Assembly (NCBI GenBank): GCA_013399695.1 | Contig: VXAU01000975.1 | Coordinates: forward strand, 1,142,344-1,206,343 | Direction: 5' to 3' | DNA length: 64,000 nt | DNA from: Formicarius rufipectus | Taxonomy: Eukaryota > Chordata > Aves > Passeriformes > Formicariidae | Part shown: in pieces, positions 1 through 12,420 of the stretch | How the letters are laid out: the number at the start of each line of letters is the position of its first letter | How positions within the stretch are numbered: the first letter of the stretch is position 1 | Made by a program: the position numbers and the translations under genes | Notes under the pieces: generated by a model | What the model saw: only the letters and a program-made list of their open reading frames with translations | Databases searched by the model: none | Told to the model about the DNA's origin: nothing

Positions 1-1380
1 AGCCCTTTTATTAAACCTGCATTGTGTTTAAGGACTTAGGTGCACAAGTCCAAAGTTTGTCTTAAAAATGCTTTTCATACACTTCTGTCTAAACTGTGGG
101 GCACAGTCTTCTCCGTTTTGAAGGCTTGCCAAAATCTCTTCATTCAAGCTCATTATTGCTGACTGAAGAATGCTTATATGTTACAGGTATTTCTTTTTTC
201 TCTTTGGTGGTTCATCCTCAAAATGTTTTCAGGATGTCTGATAAAGAAATGTGGTCTTGAGCTTCCACTTGGAGCTGATTGTGTTTCAATTGTATTCATA
301 CACCATTCACAAAGACTAGTGAAAGAACATGATCTGATGATTGAGTTGCTGAGAGTGTCTTCCCTTTTCAGGATGTTTATTCTTGGTCTGTGGAGTTTTT
401 GGAACCAAAACATTTCAGCAGTCTGGAACGATGTGCTCTTGATTTCACTGTGATGTGATTAATTTATTCTTTGGTTGTGTGTAAAGAGCTAAAGAAGCTT
501 GAGGTGGTTGGTCACTATATATAAGGAGAAGACCTGTGAATATTGTATCTCTCATTTCCATCTGCTGTGTGAAGGCAGTAGAAAACAGCATTAATTTAGA
601 TAGATGACACTGAGCAACTTTATCATAAGAATGCATAATGTAGTCAATTTAGTAAACTTCAAGAAACATGCTTTCAAAAGAGTCATGACTGAAAGGCTGA
701 GCTGATGAGATCTCATAAGCAGGAACCATCAAACATGAAATGGAAGTATGTTGAGGTAGAGCAGTCTGAAAAGCAGATACCAGGAGCTGAGATGCCCTTC
801 TGGGGCAAGGAGAAGGCTCTATTAACCATCACTTCTTTAGAAAAAGCCCAAGAAGTGGCACTTCTCTTGATTTTTTTTTTGCCTTTTCACGGAAGTGAAC
901 TGTTCCTGTTGAGACACCAGAGAACTGTTAATAAGAAAACTGAACAAGCATAGTTTTTTCCTTTCCATTAAAAGTGGTACACATATAAGACTGCATAATA
1001 TTGTGGGGTTGGATGGTGTAGACCTGAGGTTAAGAGAGACAACAAAAAGCCCGTGGAATAAATGTAGGCAATTGTGACTCTGTTAATAGCGTCTGGATTG
1101 CAGTTTAACAGATAAAGGGAAATGTGGAAAAACCCCTAACTGTCAGCGTCACAAGAAGCCTGGCAGCCGGAAAGATAGTGTTTTAATTTATTGATTTATT
1201 TTCCACCCCCCTTGAATTACGCACATTAGTAGTATTTTAATGAATGGCTAATCTAAAACAGTGCTCACCAAACATGTCTGAGTGCTGCCTTTGTTCCTGA
1301 AAGAGCAGCGAGCACACATGGCTTCGTGATCTTGTGTATTGCCGTACATTTCTCCTACCTTTTCCTCTTGGGGAACAAGT

Positions 1381-1519
1381 TTTTTTTATTTGTTTGTTTT
1401 GAGGTTTTTATTTGTTTTATTTGTTACTGCTTTGCTAGGTGGTGTGTTTTTTCTTTGTCTCTTTGGTTTTCTCTTTTGTTCTGTGTTTTTTTTTTTTTTT
1501 TTTATTTTCCCCCCCCCAG
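1381..1519 (+). repeat. T-rich tract ending in T18, C9 and AG
   Basis: A pyrimidine-dominated stretch of about 140 bases contains T18 at 1486-1503 and C9 at 1509-1517, immediately followed by AG. It looks like an exaggerated splice acceptor. It is mainly low-complexity DNA; the homopolymer lengths are likely to vary between individuals and be error-prone in assembly. Confidence 0.85.
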
Positions 1520-2617
1520 AGTCACTGAGCTGTATCTGCCATAGAAGTAGGAAGTACCTGACAGAAAATCCATGGCCAGAGGAATTGTGAGTCTGGGCTC
1601 CTCTGCAGCTGTTCAGAGGACATGTGTAGTGAGTTGGTGGTAATGGGCTATTGTAGGAGCAAATTAAGGGATTCTTTTGAAGCAGGAAAATATTCAGAGT
1701 GTGTAAGTGAAGTGAAGGAGAAAAAAATCCTGAATATTACATGATTGAGGCTTTTAGGAGGCTTCTTCATATTTTTATTCCACTGCTTAAGTGCAAAAGA
1801 GATTGCATACCCTCCTGTTTGAAGCAGCTGTGTCTGGATTATGTCTGATAATCTCCTCTTGGCATAGTTTGCTTTATTAGTTTGCATTTAGTGTTGTATT
1901 TGTGAAAATAGCACATATTAAATAAAACTAATCCCAGGGAGTCAATCTAGTTTTTCACATCGGTCTTGCATTGTTAACTTCCGTGGTCTTCTCTTAGAAC
2001 TCTTGATTTTACCTCACATCTCAACTAAGTAAAATTTCTTCTTCTGATCCCTCCTGTCTTCTGACTTGGAGATAGAAATAACTGCAGTCTCAGCACAGCT
2101 TGCAGGGGTCATAGCAAAGGGAGACCCTACTGAGACGGGATCACCCGGTCACGGGCTCTGTTTGTGCCGTTGTCCTGAGACACACGTCAGGCCCTTTTAC
2201 TTGCTCTCTTTATTACATCTTACTTTGTGCCTGGCACTTGCTGTTTGAAGACATTGGTGGTTCTCTTCTAGTTTTTCTCCCCTCTGCTTTAAAGCAGCTT
2301 ATGCTGTGTCCTCACTATTGTATTCCAAACTCATTGGTGTACCTTATCCCCCTGATAATTATATTGCCAAGGATATTGGCAGTGGGGTTTTTCCCTCATC
2401 CCTGTGCACAGGACACCTGACTTAGTCCCGTGAGGGCAATAGTGCTTTTGTGTAATGTGCTCTTATCTCGGGGACTGATCTGCAGTATCTGTGTGTGACT
2501 TGGCTGCCAGAGGTATGTGGGAGGTTGACGTGGGTGAACTCTTCTGGCGTTGCGCTCTCAGATTTTGCGTTGTTGACTGCTGTGTGAAGTGACACTGTCT
2601 GAAGGTTAGGGATGTTG

Positions 2618-2643
2618 TTTTTTTTTTATTTTTTTTTTTTTTT
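2618..2643 (+). repeat. Poly(T) tract
   Basis: Twenty-six bases are T except for a single A. This is a simple homopolymer within intron 1 with no retroposon body recognised beside it. Confidence 0.85.
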
Positions 2644-5600
2644 ACCTGCTGTTTGTCTTGCAGCTGCTCTGAAGAGTTACGGGAGCTTGTTTTCTGGTGA
2701 TGTTTTTGTGAGAACATTAAGAGTGTTGCAACACTGCTCAGAGAACTTAACTGTGCATCCCTGTGTTGCCAGCAAAATTTGAGTCACACTAACTGTCCAC
2801 CAAACTGTTGACATCCAACTGAAAGGAGCAATGAAGGAAAATGGAAATGGATATTAATGATAATAGAAATTAAAACATGTTCGTTTTATGGAGTACTTAG
2901 AAATAACAGCATCTAGAAGTTCAGTAGTCAAGTGTCAGGACTTTTTATTTACAGGGTTTTTTCACACCGTGATACAACAGCCACAGCTTACCTTGTTCTC
3001 TGTGAGACTGAATGCAGTCCCTCCAGCTTTCTGTCTTGAGGGTGAAGGTCTCTCTCTAGCTGGAGCTCCCTACATTGCAGACTTATAAATAGTACTCAGT
3101 AATTGGGTAATTGCATTGCTGTGTTTTGACAGTATTTGGAAATAGTTGCAGAGTTGGAAAAAAACCTACTCATGTTTTTGTAAATCAAAATGGAAAATAA
3201 CAGAATTGGATATTATAAGTGGTAGCAGAAACACACATTATAAAGCTAGGGTATTAAAACCCTATAATTATTCATTTAGAATTTACTGTGTAAATATTAT
3301 GAACTCTGTTTCTCTAGCTGTACTTAGTGAGGAAGCTACCAGTGTATGTGGTGCTGAAACAAAATGATGTGCATTCAACATTTGGATAATAAGGCTAAGA
3401 TAGAAGAGTTATCTACTAAATGATCATTTTTTTATTGAGAGTTAAGTTTGAGGTTTATAAAACTCTAGTTGGTGGCTTAGTTGGAGAAAACTTTAACTAT
3501 TTCAAGCTTTTTCTGTTGTTAAATAGCAGTAATGTTTAAAACCTACGAACCACATTTGGCTTTTGATTCACAGGAGGTCATTCTATTTCCTGTTTCAAAA
3601 CCTTACTTCATCAGATTTGGGCACTATTTCTGCAAAAATTTCAAGAAATAGTGTGGAGTCTACTTTTTAGGTATTTGGAACTGTGCGCTACTCAACCTCC
3701 CGGTATTTCTTGCTGGAAGGAAGGAAATGTACAGAGATGCTTCCTGGATTTGAATAGTGTCTGCTTCCTTCTTGGTCTCATGGTGTCCTCTGAGTTGACT
3801 CCTTAACTTTGAGATCTGCCAAGCTAAACTTACTAAGATTGTTACTAGCACACTGTTTTAATGTGCAACAAATTGATTTAATCCAAATGCTGAGAGAACC
3901 TAATTTTAAACTCTAACAATCCGAGCGCTGGCTGCCATTTATACTATGACATGTAAAATCCAAGCAAATTACACTGCTGTTTTAAATCCGGGGCTTTATT
4001 TAAAATATTTGACTTGAAGGAATGTGAAATGGCTGTGTCTGATGGCAAATCATTCTCTTATAAATGTCCTTCTAAATTTCTTCCTGCATATTTTTTGATG
4101 CCTCATGATCAAATTTTATTCAGTGTTTTGAAAACACATTAATTGGTTGGTGCATGCTGTTCCCACTGCTCTTCCAAGAGAGCTTGGACTGAGGTGTTGT
4201 GCCTAGTAACTCTGGCTCTGTCGCTTTTTCAGTCTGATAATTCACTCTGTGAATCTTGCAAACCAATTGAGAGCTTCTGTAAAAGTGTGTAGGATCTTCT
4301 CTTACTCTGCCTTTTCACAGGCTGAAGTTTACTAGTTAGTGCCTGGCATTTCCTTGATGTGGAAGTGTGTGAAAACAACTTGCTGTTCTTGCCTCTTGTT
4401 GGATACACAGATTTCTGGAGTCTGTAGTTTGAAAGGTTTCTCTTTAGCATTTGAATTTGCTTCTGCTTGCAGTTATTGTTTTCTGACTGTGTTTATGAAG
4501 TTCCTATAGTAATGAAAATTGCATTTAATACTGTTGTGTTTATCTTGTTGTTAAATGGAGAACTAAAGTGGGCTTTTGTGGTATTGTCAGCTTGTGCTTA
4601 TCTGAGCATGCTTTAGCAATCCTTGCCAAGGTCTTTGCTGAAATAATATTTTGCTTATATGCTGTGACCTGTAAAATTTGGCCGGTACTTTCTGTGTTAC
4701 AAATTCCTATTCGATGGATATATCCTGGGTGTTTGAATCAGAGCTCTTTGCATTTAGTAGGATTTTGGATGGATTTTTTTTTTTTTTTTAATCTTAGAGC
4801 CTCTTTATACTTGACTAGGCTGCTGGCATAATGTTGCTTTTATTATTTGCCTCTTGACTGACCTGTGTTTTTTGTAAATGACAAATGCCCAGTTGAACAT
4901 GAGCAAAACATGGCAGGCATTTGGAATGGGAAACTCCACTGACCATCACCAGTCTCTCCAGTGCCTAACCATTATTGTTGCACTGGATTCCTGCCATACT
5001 ATGTCATTTTACATTTTAGTGAAACTGTCCTACACTAGTAAGTTGTATATCTCAAAATAGTCCCTATGTGTACACCTTTAGGTAGGTCTGTCGAGTCTTA
5101 TTCTGAATAGCAGGCATCTCTTTTTTTTCAGAACTTTAACTTCTTACACATTTCATGTATTTCTCTGGAGTGCTCAGTGATCTGTAGGTACCTGACCCCC
5201 TACAAGGGCACTCTTGAGTGTCACCTTGGGTGTCATGCTCTTCTCTTCCTGGAGCCTCTTTTCTAGTCGTTCCAGAGGTATTTAAAGGAAAAGTCACTGG
5301 GCTACAAACTACTTCAATAAGATATGAGTGGCAGTTTTCCAGACCTTCATTACTTGCATATTGGATGTTTAACATCATCTTCACTTGCTGATGGGCTGGA
5401 AAGTACCTGATCTCGCAGGTATTGCATGGGACACATGTTTATTGGATAGCTAATACCTTTTCACCATTAGCAGTTAATTCAGCTGATGGGATGGGAGGGA
5501 AATATCCTTGCTGGTGTATTTGTCTGTAATTAGGATCTTTTAGTTATTTTTTAACTTTTGTTCTTTTCCCTGCATTTAACTTCCTACATCTTAGGCCACA

Positions 5601-6169
5601 AAACCTATGTTTATACTGTCTATTGCATATTTTACCATGGTTTTATAGCTCTTTGGAGTGGAATGGAATTCATCTTGAGGAGTTGTGGCTTTTTGGCCCC
5701 TGAAAAATTCCTCATAAATGATTTCTGCATCTGATTATGACAGTTTTGGTTTGAATTTCTTCTGGTCAGTCTATTTTGTAATAACTGCTCTCAACTTTAT
5801 GAAGTTAAATCCCTCTGAAATGTCCCTTGTGTATCACTAGGGATTGTCTCTGGACAGCCCATGTTGTGCTTGATTTGATCACAGATACTTTAAATAATTG
5901 TTTTGTAGCGGGAAATCATAGTGGGGATACAAAATATGTGTTCTACCATGTAACAGTTTTTGAGCTGGAGCACTGTTTACAAGTTTTGAAATAATTCAAG
6001 AAGTATTGGTAGGGTTATGAATGACCTCTCCAGCATTTCTCTGTTTAAATTGCTATGAGTAATACCGTCTTCTGTGATGAGTTCACAGATTTCAGTTAAA
6101 AAGATTATACACTATGTGCATCTGTATGTCTAGTTAACTGTGAAGAAAGCTTCAAGTTTATTCCAAATT

Positions 6170-6187
6170 AAAAAAAAAAAAAAAAAA
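6170..6187 (+). repeat. Poly(A) run, A18
   Basis: An uninterrupted run of 18 A residues lies in intron 1. No polyadenylation signal or recognisable retrocopy precedes it, so it is called only as a homopolymer. Confidence 0.85.
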
Positions 6188-7429
6188 GGTTAAACTGAGA
6201 AACCTCTGGTTGATGGCGTTATAAAAAGATATGCAATTTATATCATGCTTTGTAAAAAGCTGAGATATCCAACTCTTTCACCAGGCTTTCAAAATAGATT
6301 TCTTACTTTTTAAGTTATTTTCCCCATTATGAGCTTTGAGTAATTGAGTAATTACACTTCAAAATAACAAACAACACACTGAGTACCTATCAACATTAGT
6401 GGCCTTTCCCTTCTTGTGCAGTGTGTACTACAAGAGACCACATATGGTAGTCGACCAAGTTAGATCAAGTTAGGACTCCTCACTCCTCAGCTGAGGAATT
6501 TTGATTGGTGTTGGTTGGACTTCAGAAGCACCATGTCATGACATAGATTCATGTCCTGCTGTTGTGGAAAGTGGCAAGAGATTGGAGCACAGTGCTGGCA
6601 GGTACTCCGTCTATCTGTCAGCCAGGTGAGGGCATCCTAAAAATGGAAGGGAATACTGCCAGCTAATGGTTGTGACTCAGTTTATGTTCCCTCTGGCATA
6701 CTGCTCTTGAGTGTATGTTCATCCTTTTGTCAGGTGGATTGGGGTGGGATCTGAACAGAACTGTAAGGGAGTTGGGTACATGCACTCAACATGGAAACAT
6801 CTGTTCAGAGATCTTCAGTTCATGGAAATCCTCTGCTGAGAGAAAATTAAATTGAGGCATTGTCAGTTATGAGCAAACGTCACCTGCCTGGTTTGCAGGG
6901 TTTACTAATACTCTGGGCAGGGTGCATGGAGTAGAAGTTGTGATAGAGGGATTAAAATATGACTTTGTTCCCCTCTTGAATTACCTGTGTCTGAGCAGTT
7001 GGAGCATTTAGAGATGTGAAGAAGATACGGTTTTTTAACACCTTTGTGTTGATCTCGGACTCCTGATGCTCTTTCTTTCAGTTTAACATCATGCATAAAT
7101 GAAAAGTGAATTGGATTGGGATGTCTTGGCTCATGAGGGATAAAAGGAGGTGTCTTGTTAAAGATAAATCTCTAGCATATAAATGTCGGCAAGTTTTAAA
7201 AGAAATTTGGCTTGAAGCCTTGATAGTGTCCCTTTAAGGAATACTGGTTTTAACCTTATTACTTAAAGCTCCTGTGACTTAACTCTCTTAATTCTTTACA
7301 ACTAAATTCTCTGCTAAATAGACTCCAGCATTTCCACCATGGAAAGCTAATTATTAGGTATAAAATAACTGGAAAACTAGACATTTGAGTATTTTCTGTG
7401 TTCAGGCACTCAGTGTAGGAAAGATCATT

Positions 7430-7532
7430 AAAAAAACCCCAAAAACCAACCAAACGAAAACAAAACAACAAAAAACCAAACCAAAACAAAAACCAAACCA
7501 ACAAACAAAAAAACAAAACAAACAAAACAAAA
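7430..7532 (+). repeat. A/C-rich low-complexity tract
   Basis: About 100 bases consist almost only of A and C, in units resembling AAAC, AACC and AAAAC. The complementary strand gives a spurious Phe/Leu/Cys-rich hydrophobic reading frame (minus, 7259-7582), which is a product of this composition and not a membrane protein. Confidence 0.9.
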
Positions 7533-8334
7533 TATGCTAAAGGACTTTGTGGGTCATGGCTCTGTTCAGATAAAGTCTGCAACCTCTAACCTACCTGCTG
7601 TTGTCTTCGTTGGCATCTGCTGAGGAAAAGAGTTTGCGTCTGGAGCTAAGTATGGTGGACCATTAAACCCTTTAGTTTTTGAGCTGTTATGGCAGCACTG
7701 TGGTGCAGTCCCTGTGCCAGGGATGCAGACCCTGCATAGGCCACTATGACTATGAAGGGACTGCATCACCTGGAACCTGTTCTGGTGTAGGGCTGTTTTC
7801 CAAGGTCTGGGCTGGGAGGTGGTTTGTTGGCCTGTGAACAGGGAAGGCTTGTTGCTTGAACTACTTCTATGACATAGCAAGTCTGCCCTGTATTGTTCTC
7901 CTGTCTGATGTTTTTGTGACTTTGTGCCACCAGATGTTCCCTCTGCCCGAACTTGAGTTGGGGCGGGGGCACTTGGGTGGACACTAATGCTGTGCACAGA
8001 GAGCAAAGCCCCAGGGTCAGGCACTGATTTGGAGCTTGTGTGCTGACAAAGCTGCCTTGTACTTCTCAGCATTCATGGAACTCTCCTGATGCGAATTGTC
8101 TTTGTTTGCCATAGTATTTGGAATTGGCATAGATCTATCTAATTTTTTTGTGCCACTTGATATCTGATGGGGGCCTGGGGAGCTGTGTGCTTTATTCAGC
8201 TCAGTACCAGTAGTCAGAATCCTGAGTATCATGGGCAAGTTACTTCCTGTGAGCCTTTTTTTTTTTTTTCCAGCAAAACCTTCACCAAATTGTTCAAAGA
8301 CTGCTGTGCAAAAAGAGTTCTTTGAGTTTTGAGT

Positions 8335-8371
8335 GTTTTTGTTTGTTTTGGGTTTTGTTTGTTTTGTTTTT
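8335..8371 (+). repeat. T/G-rich low-complexity tract
   Basis: This is a TTTG/TTTTG-type run, the mirror composition of the A/C tract about 0.8 kb upstream. It is a simple repeat in intron 1. Confidence 0.8.
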
Positions 8372-10139
8372 AAAATTGCTGTAAAATATGCATGAAAGGT
8401 ATTTCAAAACAGTTCTATAATTCAGGTAGTGATGGAAATGCAAGACTTGAAGAAATTTCACTTAAACTGTGTTGTAAACTGAAACTTTGTGCTTACGAAA
8501 TGTAGCAGAATCCAATGAATAAATATATTTATATATAGATATTTAAATTTCTAGAGAGAAACCCTTTAGACACATTTTCCTTTCCTTAGGACTTGCATGA
8601 ACTTCAGAAAGGGTTTTCAGAAAATGTCCAGGGACTTGGGATTTTCAATACCTGCTATGATTCACATTTAGTCACCACTCAGAACAACCACAGTCCCTTT
8701 GCAGACCCTGTGGAGTGTTGGGACTGCAGTTCTGCACTGGAGAGTTACAAACCCTTATTCTGGAAATCTTTAGTAACTGTTTCTCCTGCAGGGCCTGGAG
8801 TACCAGACACTAGTTGACACAATATCAAGACACTTTATCAGCTGTGAGTGAGGAAGGAATTTCATTCCTGTTTTGTTCACTTGTGAAATTTCATGAGTTT
8901 TTCTTCATCGTAAGACTTCATTGAAGGCAAGTAGGTGATGTTCTTCAGAAGATCATTTGACCTCTGTGGAAGGAACACTTTGTGTTTCTCCTCTTTGAGA
9001 GCCTTGGATTACTCTCCTACGAGGGGCCATGAATTACTAGAAAGCTGAGATTCCCTCTGTTTTTGGAATTTCTAACCCAACCAAAATCACAGTGCTATTT
9101 CTTAGTTTAATAAAGTCTTGGTTTTGAACAAAATTCTTGTTATTTTCTGAGTCAAGCATATCCCAGACTTGAACTCCTGATCTGAATTTAAACTTGTAGT
9201 ATGCAATCTGAATTTAGCATGCAACATGGGTGTGGATTGGTGGGAAGGGAAAAATGGACACGAAACAGTAGTTTTATTTCAGTCTTTCCTACCTGGAATA
9301 ACTTACTGCATGTGCAAAATTTTATTCGATTTTGACCTATCAAATTAAGTAAGTGGAGTCTGTGTATGCTCCATTTTAGTAGGAGGTTTTTTGATGAGAT
9401 TAACTGCTTATAAACTCGGTAGTTATAAGGCCAGAGTGGATTGTTGTAATCATCTAATACGACCCTCTGTAGGACATAGTACTTTTAATATAACTACCCA
9501 GAGTCTTATAAAAAAGATCAGATTCTGAACTAAAATTGATGAAGGATTTTTTTACAATTGTTGGCAGCTTTATGTTGATTATCATCATATGTGAGAGATT
9601 TATGGTTTTTGTACTTGAAGTGGTTTTTTAGCTTCAGCATAGAACAGCAAAAGGTGTGCCTTTCCTTGGATTGGAGATGTTGTTTTGAAAGTTGTACTCC
9701 TTGCCCGTCCTGTTCTTAAGGACTGGGAAGAACAGAGTCTGGTAATGTCTGTCACTTGAGTAGAGGCACGTGTATTATGACTAATCTGACTATAATGAGA
9801 AGTGTGTATGTATTTTTCCATGGTTACAAAAAAGATTAAGACATGCCATGACCTATTGGGTTGCTGTGTTAAATCAGTATATTGTTGCACTTTTGCTGGG
9901 TGGGAGCAGTGAGGTTTAACAGAGCTCAACCTGCAGACCTTTTACTACTGTTGTAAACTTGAATTTGAAGTTACTGTTCCATGTGGATCTGATACTTAAG
10001 TCAAAGATGTAGAAATGTGTCAGGATTGGAGGAGAACAGCATGTGACAGGAGTTTGAATATATATGAGTTAACCATGTGTGTGCCTGCTGGGGGCATGCA
10101 TTGTGTGTTTATTTTTCTCACAGAACATCAGGAAAGAGC

Positions 10140-12420
10140 TGGATCTGGTGTTGGAGATGAAATAGGGATTACATAATCCTGAAGTGACAAGTGCTACACT
10201 TACATAAACATTGGAAACCATTTAAATTAGTAGTTTTGACTTTGTTTCCAAAGGGCACAGACACATTAATGCTACAAAGCAAAATTTGGAGCTCTGACTG
10301 AAGTGGTGGGAAGGTGACTGTTAGTGTAGGACTCAAAATTAGCCCTCGTAAGGTTAGCTGGAGCCATGAGGAGTGGGAGGTTATAGGGGAACTGAGATGT
10401 TGGAGGGGATGTCCTCCTCTGGAAAGAGTAATAGAGGTGACTAGGAAAATTCCACTGTGTTTTGGTGATGCAAGATTGTAAAGCAGCATTAGTGTGGATA
10501 AAAGAGAACCAGCTGGATTGAAATTGCTTTGGGAAGAGCTGATAAGAGATTTTGCTGTGATAGCACACTGCACGTAGTCCAGGATTTAAATGTGGGTAAA
10601 AATCTTGTAATGTGGTTAGGGGGAAGTATTTCTGGGTATTGTCAGTGTGAAAGACTGACTGCCCACAGCAGAGAATGGATGCTGTTGGTAATGGCTGGGT
10701 ATAGAGAGTTGTATTATCTCAATCAAGGTTTCATCGTTGAACAGTGACTGAAGCTATAAAATTGGTGGAGTGATCTGTAGATGTGACTTTGAGAGGCACA
10801 GAAGGTGCTTCAGGGAAGCTGGACATAGAACTGAACCTGGTTTGGGTGATCACAGCTGAAACTAGGTATGGTAAACAGATAAACACATTGATTAGCAACT
10901 GTGGAGCCTCCAAAGAAAATGGAGAAGCTTTTTGGGGAAGCAAGGAGCTTGGATACAGAGGAGGGTATGCAATTCAGTGAAGCTACAGGGGTAAATATTA
11001 GCATCTCAAATAACAGAAAAGGCTCCACCTAGGAAATGACCCCAGAGCTGATGATTCACCTGATCATTGCGTCAGGATATGCCAGGCAAACACAGAACCT
11101 CTGAGAGGTGTGGGCAAAAAATCAATGTGTAAAGGAAGGTGTATCTTGAGGATCAGGACGTGCAGGGCTAAGACAGAGGCTTCCACCTCAGCAGACTCAG
11201 TGATATCTTGCAAAGGGTAATAAAACAGAACGTGCTTTGGTCACAGGAAAAGGAGAAACAGCCAGTTTCTACAGAGGAAGGAATGAGACTTCCGTGCATA
11301 GAGATAGGGAGTTGAGTAAAGATAAACTGGATATAGTCCCTGTACTGTAGGAATTGTTTCTTATGAGGTTGAAACTGAAAATGATGCACAGATATATGGG
11401 GTGGGAGCACAGTTTATAATATCCTGAATTTGAGTCTGATAATCTGTATCCCAGAGTGCTTAAATATGCAACACTTGAAATCTGTTAGCTAACTTCGTTA
11501 GCCGATGTTTGTTAACAAGTAGTGGCGTTACCTAAATGGAGGGCAAGGAAGGTGCTTTATGTTGGGATTGGCAGGAAAATAAAGGAGATGAGTGATAGAT
11601 GTGGATAAGTATGGATCTGACTTCAAAAGTAGGCAGGACTGTGACAATATGCAAGATTTAAAATAGACTTTTAAGAGAGAATGATAAAAAGTTTAGAGAC
11701 AGGTTAAAGCAGTAGAGAAGGTCATCAGGTGTAACATATGGCATGGATGTGCAAAAGAAAGGTTTTGCTGGGATAGTATCTTGTTTCTAGGTGAAAACAT
11801 GCATCTATTCAGAGTTTTATAATATCTCACAAATCCTATAACAGACTTTTTTAAAAAAGAAAATTGAAATTGGCAAAATATATGTAAAGTATAGAAGAAG
11901 CTGGTTGTAGCAGAAGGTAGTAACATTGCACAGACTAGTGGGAGAAGCAGACATATCTTCTACTTGTGTCATGGCAAGGAAAAAATAGGAATGAGTGTGT
12001 CAAAGCTGTTTTGAAGAGAAGTCCTAATGGCACAGTAAATCTGGAACCAGATAAGTGTAACGCATGAAGGACTGACTGACTCCTGAGGAGAGTGATAATG
12101 AAAATGAGTTGATGTTGCATAGGAGGGCTGTGCACTGATAGGGAAATGACAGGCATTTCTGAAAAATGTGAATCTTTGTGAAAGGAGAGGTCGTGGGGAG
12201 TCCTTGTGACTACATGGTGGTGCTGGTAAACAAGCTGATGGGATCTGTGACTTGTATCCATTAAAAACACCAGGAAATTGAACACAGGGTGAGGAAAAAC
12301 ATGGATGGGGGAGGATAGTGTTGACATGAGATATAGAAGGTGTAAGTGTGCCATTAATTAAAATGGTTTTTAATGGTTTAAGTGGTACAAGTGTTGGGAG
12401 AATTGACATTAGAACTGGTG
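10140..12420. other. Purine-skewed block in intron 1
   Basis: The + strand becomes clearly A+G-rich here, unlike the T-rich flanks. Two lines that I counted (10741-10800 and 12061-12120) each have 37 purines in 60. The minus strand carries several overlapping open frames, the longest 146 codons (11969-12409) and 139 codons (11935-12354) in different frames. These are Ser/His/Leu/Phe-rich and resemble no known protein, as expected when low T on the + strand lowers stop density. It may be an old decayed insertion, an antisense noncoding transcript or simple compositional drift; I cannot tell which. Confidence 0.45.

Noticed and set aside
7566..8072. Longest open frame of the window, 168 codons on the minus strand
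   Set aside because: The Ser/Gln/His/Pro-rich translation matches no family I know, has no domain or promoter context, and overlaps a second minus frame that is equally open. Best read as chance within intron 1.
11935..12409. Two overlapping minus-strand frames of 139 and 146 codons
   Set aside because: They lie in different frames of the purine-skewed block and have no recognisable motif. The block is reported as a compositional finding instead of a gene.
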